Shown here one piece after another: positions 14,061-16,887 of a stretch of 16,887 nucleotides of DNA. Location of the stretch: contig JAJRVM010000186.1 of assembly GCA_024277285.1 (NCBI GenBank), positions 1-16,887 of the forward strand, written 5' to 3'. The stretch's first letter is position 1; each line of letters begins with the position of its first letter. Made by a program: the position numbers and the translations under genes. The notes under the pieces were generated by a model. The model did not search any database. It was not told where the DNA came from and was given only the letters and a program-made list of their open reading frames with translations. The stretch is from Planctomycetota bacterium (lineage in GTDB: Bacteria > Planctomycetota > Planctomycetia > Pirellulales > Pirellulaceae).

Positions 14061-14480
14061 TCATTTTGCTCGATCGGAAACGACCAGCCTTCGTGGCGGT
14101 GTGACACGGAGGAGCAGGGAACGTGAGCAGGGGAGCGAGGCCGCGTGACGATTGGAATTGCCGGTACAATCGCGACAGGCCAATGTTACGCAGTATCATC
14201 CATTTCCATTGTCGATCGAGCGAGCGAGCGAGCGCTCTTTCATCAAGGGCTTTCTGCCTGGGGCAATCTCGGCGGAAGCCTGTTCGATGGGGTGCTGCTG
14301 GGTAGCTTGCGACTCTTGGCTGGCCGGCACAAACGGCATGCGCGGCAAGGTGGGTATTGCAGGTGCGACTGAGCGTTTCCGTCCAGGTCGCACGCAGCCG
14401 TTACTGCCCGATTTAAAGTAGTCGGGAAATACCAGCTGTCAGCAGGGCCGAGTCCGGCCACGGCCACAAAACTGGGTTTA

Positions 14481-14497
14481 GCGCAATGAAATTGCGC
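14481..14497. repeat. Small perfect hairpin
   Basis: GCGCAAT and ATTGCGC form a 7-bp stem closed by GAA. Function unknown. Confidence 0.6.
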
Positions 14498-14610
14498 GAC
14501 GGGGTCGATTCACTACACCTAGGACAGACTCCGACTGTCTGAAGTGTGCTGGGAGCTCCGCGGGGGAATGTACCTTGTACCCCAGTACCCCTTCTGGTGC
14601 GATTCTTATG

Positions 14611-14644
14611 CCTGGTAACCGAGCTTGCCTGGTAACCGAGCTTG
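14611..14644. repeat. 17-bp tandem duplication
   Basis: CCTGGTAACCGAGCTTG occurs twice, exactly and head to tail (14611-14627, 14628-14644). A recent slippage or duplication event. Confidence 0.9.
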
Positions 14645-14783
14645 CCAGAGCTCAGCAAAACAAGTCTGCCAGCCCACAAGCCCGCCAGGGCTTGGTTGAA
14701 ACGTCTTGTGACCTGGTCGTTAAAGCCTCGTGGCGGCTTTTGCCGCAATGGTCCTGAGCCACGTTGTCATAGCGAGATATATC

Positions 14784-16241
14784 ATGAAAACACCTCCTGT
14801 ACGTTTGTTGTTTCTTGCGTTGGTGCTGTCCAACGCAGGCCTCCTCTGGGCACAGGTACCGACGCCGTTCGGTACTCCCACTTTGTTGCCGGTCCAGGAC
14901 CACTATGCCGATTGGCAATCGAATCAACAACTGCCGTCGCATCGGCTTACTCCCGTTGCGGCACGATCGGCAAGTCTTGGTCAGGTGCCACCGGCGTACT
15001 ATCCGCGGACGAATGCACCGATGCCGTTTGCGGCTAACTATGCTCAGGCCCCCAGCGTGCCAACCCCAGGCGCGCCAACTCCCCCGGCGGCGCCGGGCTT
15101 GCCCAATACGCCGCAATCGCAGAGTGTCATGAACTCGCAACTGCCGCGCGTGCCCGCAGTGCCCTCGCAAGACGCCGGAGTTCACGGCGACTGGCTAGTT
15201 GACGGCTCTGACGAATGCTGTTGGGGCGACGCGGCCAGTGGCGCTTGTTCCACACCTTGTTTTGATCCAAGTTTTTATGCCACCGTGGGTGGAGTGGTGT
15301 TTACGCGCAATCGCCCTCGATTCTCGCAAATCAGTTTTGACGATACGGACCTGGTTGGCCAAGTACTGAGTACCGATACCGGGCTCGGCCGTTGGGACCC
15401 GGGTGCGCAGGTTCAGGTTGGTTGGTACCTGAGTCCCTGTTGGGCTTTGGAGATGACCTATTGGGGGATTTATGATAATCCGGTTGAGTCGACGGTTTAT
15501 GCGGCCAACATTCCGGGGAATCTGAACTCGGTGCTCGATTTCAGCCCGCTGAACATTGGTGCGACGAACGTCAACGACCTGTTTGATGCGGCCCAGGCGC
15601 ATCGCATTCAGCGTAATTACGACATTCAGAACGTGGAATTGAATATGCTGGGGGGACGGTTCCCGTGGATGGAGTGCGGCGGTTTTCGCGTAAGCTATCT
15701 TGGTGGGTTCCGCTACCTGCGTTTCTCGGAAGACTTCTTGTACAGCTCAGCCGACGCGAACGAAGTATTTGGCGCTGATCCTGCGAACGAAGCGAATTAT
15801 AATATTGCCGTGCGTAATAATTTGTGGGGCTTCCAGTTGGGTGGCCGAGCGGATTGGTTTGTTACGCCTCGGTTTTCGCTGTATGTGACGCCGAAATTCG
15901 GAATCTACGCCAACTACATGGAGCAGCGTTCGCGCATCTCCAATGGCAATGGGATTGCGGCTGTGGGGCCTGGTAATCCACTGGCCGGCGGCCTCTACGA
16001 TATTGCCTCGGACGAGACCACGACGTCGTTTATCGGCGAATTCGATTTAGGCCTTAGTTATCAAGTCACGCCATGTTGGAGTGCTTCACTTGGCTACCGA
16101 GTGCTGGCGGTCAGTGGGATCGCCTACGCCACTGATCAGATACCGGGGAACCTTGCCGACTTGCCAGGCGTTGCCATGATCGATAGCAATGCCGACATGA
16201 TCCTGCACGGCGGCTACGCTGCGGTGACACTGACCTGGTAG
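14784..16241 (+). CDS. BBP7-like outer-membrane beta-barrel protein
   Basis: 485 aa from ATG 14784, which begins a clean signal peptide (MKTPPVRLLFLALVL...LLWA, cut before QVPTP); the frame extends to 14730, but that part does not look like a leader. Residues about 70-128 are a Pro/Ala/Gln-rich linker. A Cys cluster follows (DECCWGD 143-149, then CSTPCF), and from about 162 to the end are alternating amphipathic strands typical of a barrel: FYATVGGVVFTRNRP, VQVGWYLSPCWALEMTYWG, FRVSYLGGFRYLRF, LWGFQLGGRADWF, FIGEFDLGLSYQVTPCW and a C-terminal strand ending L-T-W, the aromatic end used for outer-membrane assembly. This matches the BBP7 family expanded in planctomycetes. Role unknown; perhaps a porin or cell-surface structural protein. 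It appears monocistronic. Confidence 0.88.
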   Translation: MKTPPVRLLFLALVLSNAGLLWAQVPTPFGTPTLLPVQDHYADWQSNQQLPSHRLTPVAARSASLGQVPPAYYPRTNAPMPFAANYAQAPSVPTPGAPTPPAAPGLPNTPQSQSVMNSQLPRVPAVPSQDAGVHGDWLVDGSDECCWGDAASGACSTPCFDPSFYATVGGVVFTRNRPRFSQISFDDTDLVGQVLSTDTGLGRWDPGAQVQVGWYLSPCWALEMTYWGIYDNPVESTVYAANIPGNLNSVLDFSPLNIGATNVNDLFDAAQAHRIQRNYDIQNVELNMLGGRFPWMECGGFRVSYLGGFRYLRFSEDFLYSSADANEVFGADPANEANYNIAVRNNLWGFQLGGRADWFVTPRFSLYVTPKFGIYANYMEQRSRISNGNGIAAVGPGNPLAGGLYDIASDETTTSFIGEFDLGLSYQVTPCWSASLGYRVLAVSGIAYATDQIPGNLADLPGVAMIDSNADMILHGGYAAVTLTW

Positions 16242-16887
16242 CGGTTCTATTGGTCCGATCCTACCAAAACGAGGCGAGTTATCGCTTTCCATCGAGCGTT
16301 AGCGTCTATTCGTTTCGTTAGTGGTAACCGTTCACGAGAATTCACATTCCACGAAGAAAACGAACCGCAGAATATCGAACAAGGAACCGCAGAAGGCCGA
16401 AGGAAACAAGCCAATACCGACCTGGATGTGAGCTACAACATGGAAGCTGCGACATGCTAGGTCCCGACTTATCTGACCGAGTTTGTCCCGGATTAGGTGT
16501 CTGGCAATTTGGCTGACCTGCAGGCTTGACGCCGTTTGGGAGCACCAGGGAGTCGGCCTCCCTGGGCGAACCGCTGCTGCAGAATACCCTTTGTCGATTG
16601 GGCACGAGGGGGCGCCGGCTGTTCAACAGCCGGTAACGGTTCATCGCGGACGTGACGCTTTTCGGCCCGAGCTTTCGCTCGATGAGCTCGAAGAATGGCA
16701 AACGGCCACCTGATCGGAAGACGTTCCACCGCGCGCTGTTTTTTGCCCGTCATCTTCTTTGCTCTTCTCTCCCGTTGCGCTCATGGACGACGCGTCTGGT
16801 GGTGCTCCTTGGAGGGCAAAGAAAATGATGGGCAAAAAAGAACAGAACGGTCCATGTCCTTCTTGCCTGTGGCATTGCTGCCCTCGG
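16242..16887. other. Hairpin-rich downstream region, no credible gene
   Basis: About 650 bp to the window end. Hairpins: CCAGGGAG/CTCCCTGG (16545-16565), CCGGCTG-TTCAA-CAGCCGG (16615-16633) and the inverted-repeat element at 16736-16845. Codons from about 16419 spell DLDVSYNM and, after two stops, SGNLADL. These faintly echo DLGLSYQV and PGNLADL near the end of the beta-barrel protein, so a decayed gene fragment is possible. Other open frames look like shadows. Confidence 0.5.
16736..16845. repeat. Inverted-repeat element built from the dispersed 24-nt motif
   Basis: The left arm 16739-16762 (TTTTTTGCCCGTCATC...) and right arm 16816-16839 (reverse complement TTTTTTGCCCATCATT...) match at 22 of 24 bases around a 53-nt centre. 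The outer flanks CTGTT and AACAG extend the symmetry. A third copy of the arm lies at 5087-5110. The layout resembles a small non-autonomous element or a structured repeat; read on the plus strand, the right arm ends in A6 and the minus-strand reading ends in T-runs, so a terminator role is also possible. Confidence 0.75.

Larger units (their letters stand above)
14013..14783. other. Long divergent intergenic region
   Basis: About 770 bp between the divergent MtrH-like and beta-barrel genes. Open frames here show no protein features. It holds four CGAG tetranucleotides (14217-14234) ending in the palindrome GAGCGCTC (14230-14237), a GCGCAAT-GAA-ATTGCGC hairpin (14481-14497), an imperfect hairpin around 14522-14541 (GACAG/CTGTC), and a 17-bp tandem duplication (14611-14644). 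Promoters for both flanking genes should lie here; only a weak one for the MtrH-like gene was seen. Confidence 0.6.

Noticed and set aside
14123..14421. Small plus-strand frames before the beta-barrel gene
   Set aside because: Three overlapping frames of similar length, none with a domain, a ribosome-binding site or sensible composition.
16342..16753. Frames of 76-119 codons on both strands after the beta-barrel gene
   Set aside because: They cross several perfect hairpins and show no protein pattern.

Overview
The window looks like chromosomal DNA of a planctomycete, most likely a Pirellulales-type organism. The evidence is a PQQ-like beta-propeller protein with the planctomycete-style W-P-H-F-R-G opening, a BBP7-type outer-membrane beta-barrel protein with a Cys-rich junction, a free-standing MtrH-type methyltransferase, roomy intergenic regions full of hairpins, and weak Shine-Dalgarno sequences. 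No rRNA, tRNA, transposase, phage or CRISPR gene is visible.

Layout. (1) 1-874: an uninterrupted array of 55 AGAG-N3 heptamers that starts at or before the window edge, then non-coding DNA with strong hairpins at 514-546 and 604-653. (2) 875-3299, plus strand: a secreted PQQ-like beta-propeller protein, a membrane protein carrying a GspG/pseudopilin-like domain, and a small four-helix membrane protein. (3) 3645-10101, plus strand: a tripartite efflux set in the order TolC-like outer-membrane factor, about 600 bp of repeat-rich spacer, membrane-fusion protein, RND pump. (4) 10094-10443: a second array of 50 heptamers that begins inside the last codons of the RND gene and supplies its stop codon. 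(5) 10566-11617, plus strand: a two-gene DUF318/ArsP-type permease whose first gene has an in-frame amber codon in a conserved motif. (6) 12738-11737 and 14012-13077, minus strand: a Gfo/Idh/MocA oxidoreductase lacking the canonical catalytic residues, and an MtrH family methyltransferase. (7) 14784-16241, plus strand: the BBP7-like beta-barrel protein, followed by about 650 bp of hairpin-rich non-coding DNA containing an inverted-repeat element.

How the genes may work together. TolC-like factor, adaptor and RND pump should form one envelope-spanning efflux machine, and the two-part permease downstream is also a probable exporter. The other genes show no clear shared pathway.

The most distinctive signal is the pair of heptamer arrays. 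They lie about 10 kb apart on the same strand, have no indels, keep AGAG constant in every unit but one, and confine other variation to the last three bases. I found no convincing complete new gene system. The arrays, the amber-split permease, the oxidoreductase without catalytic residues, and the solitary MtrH are the points most worth a second look.
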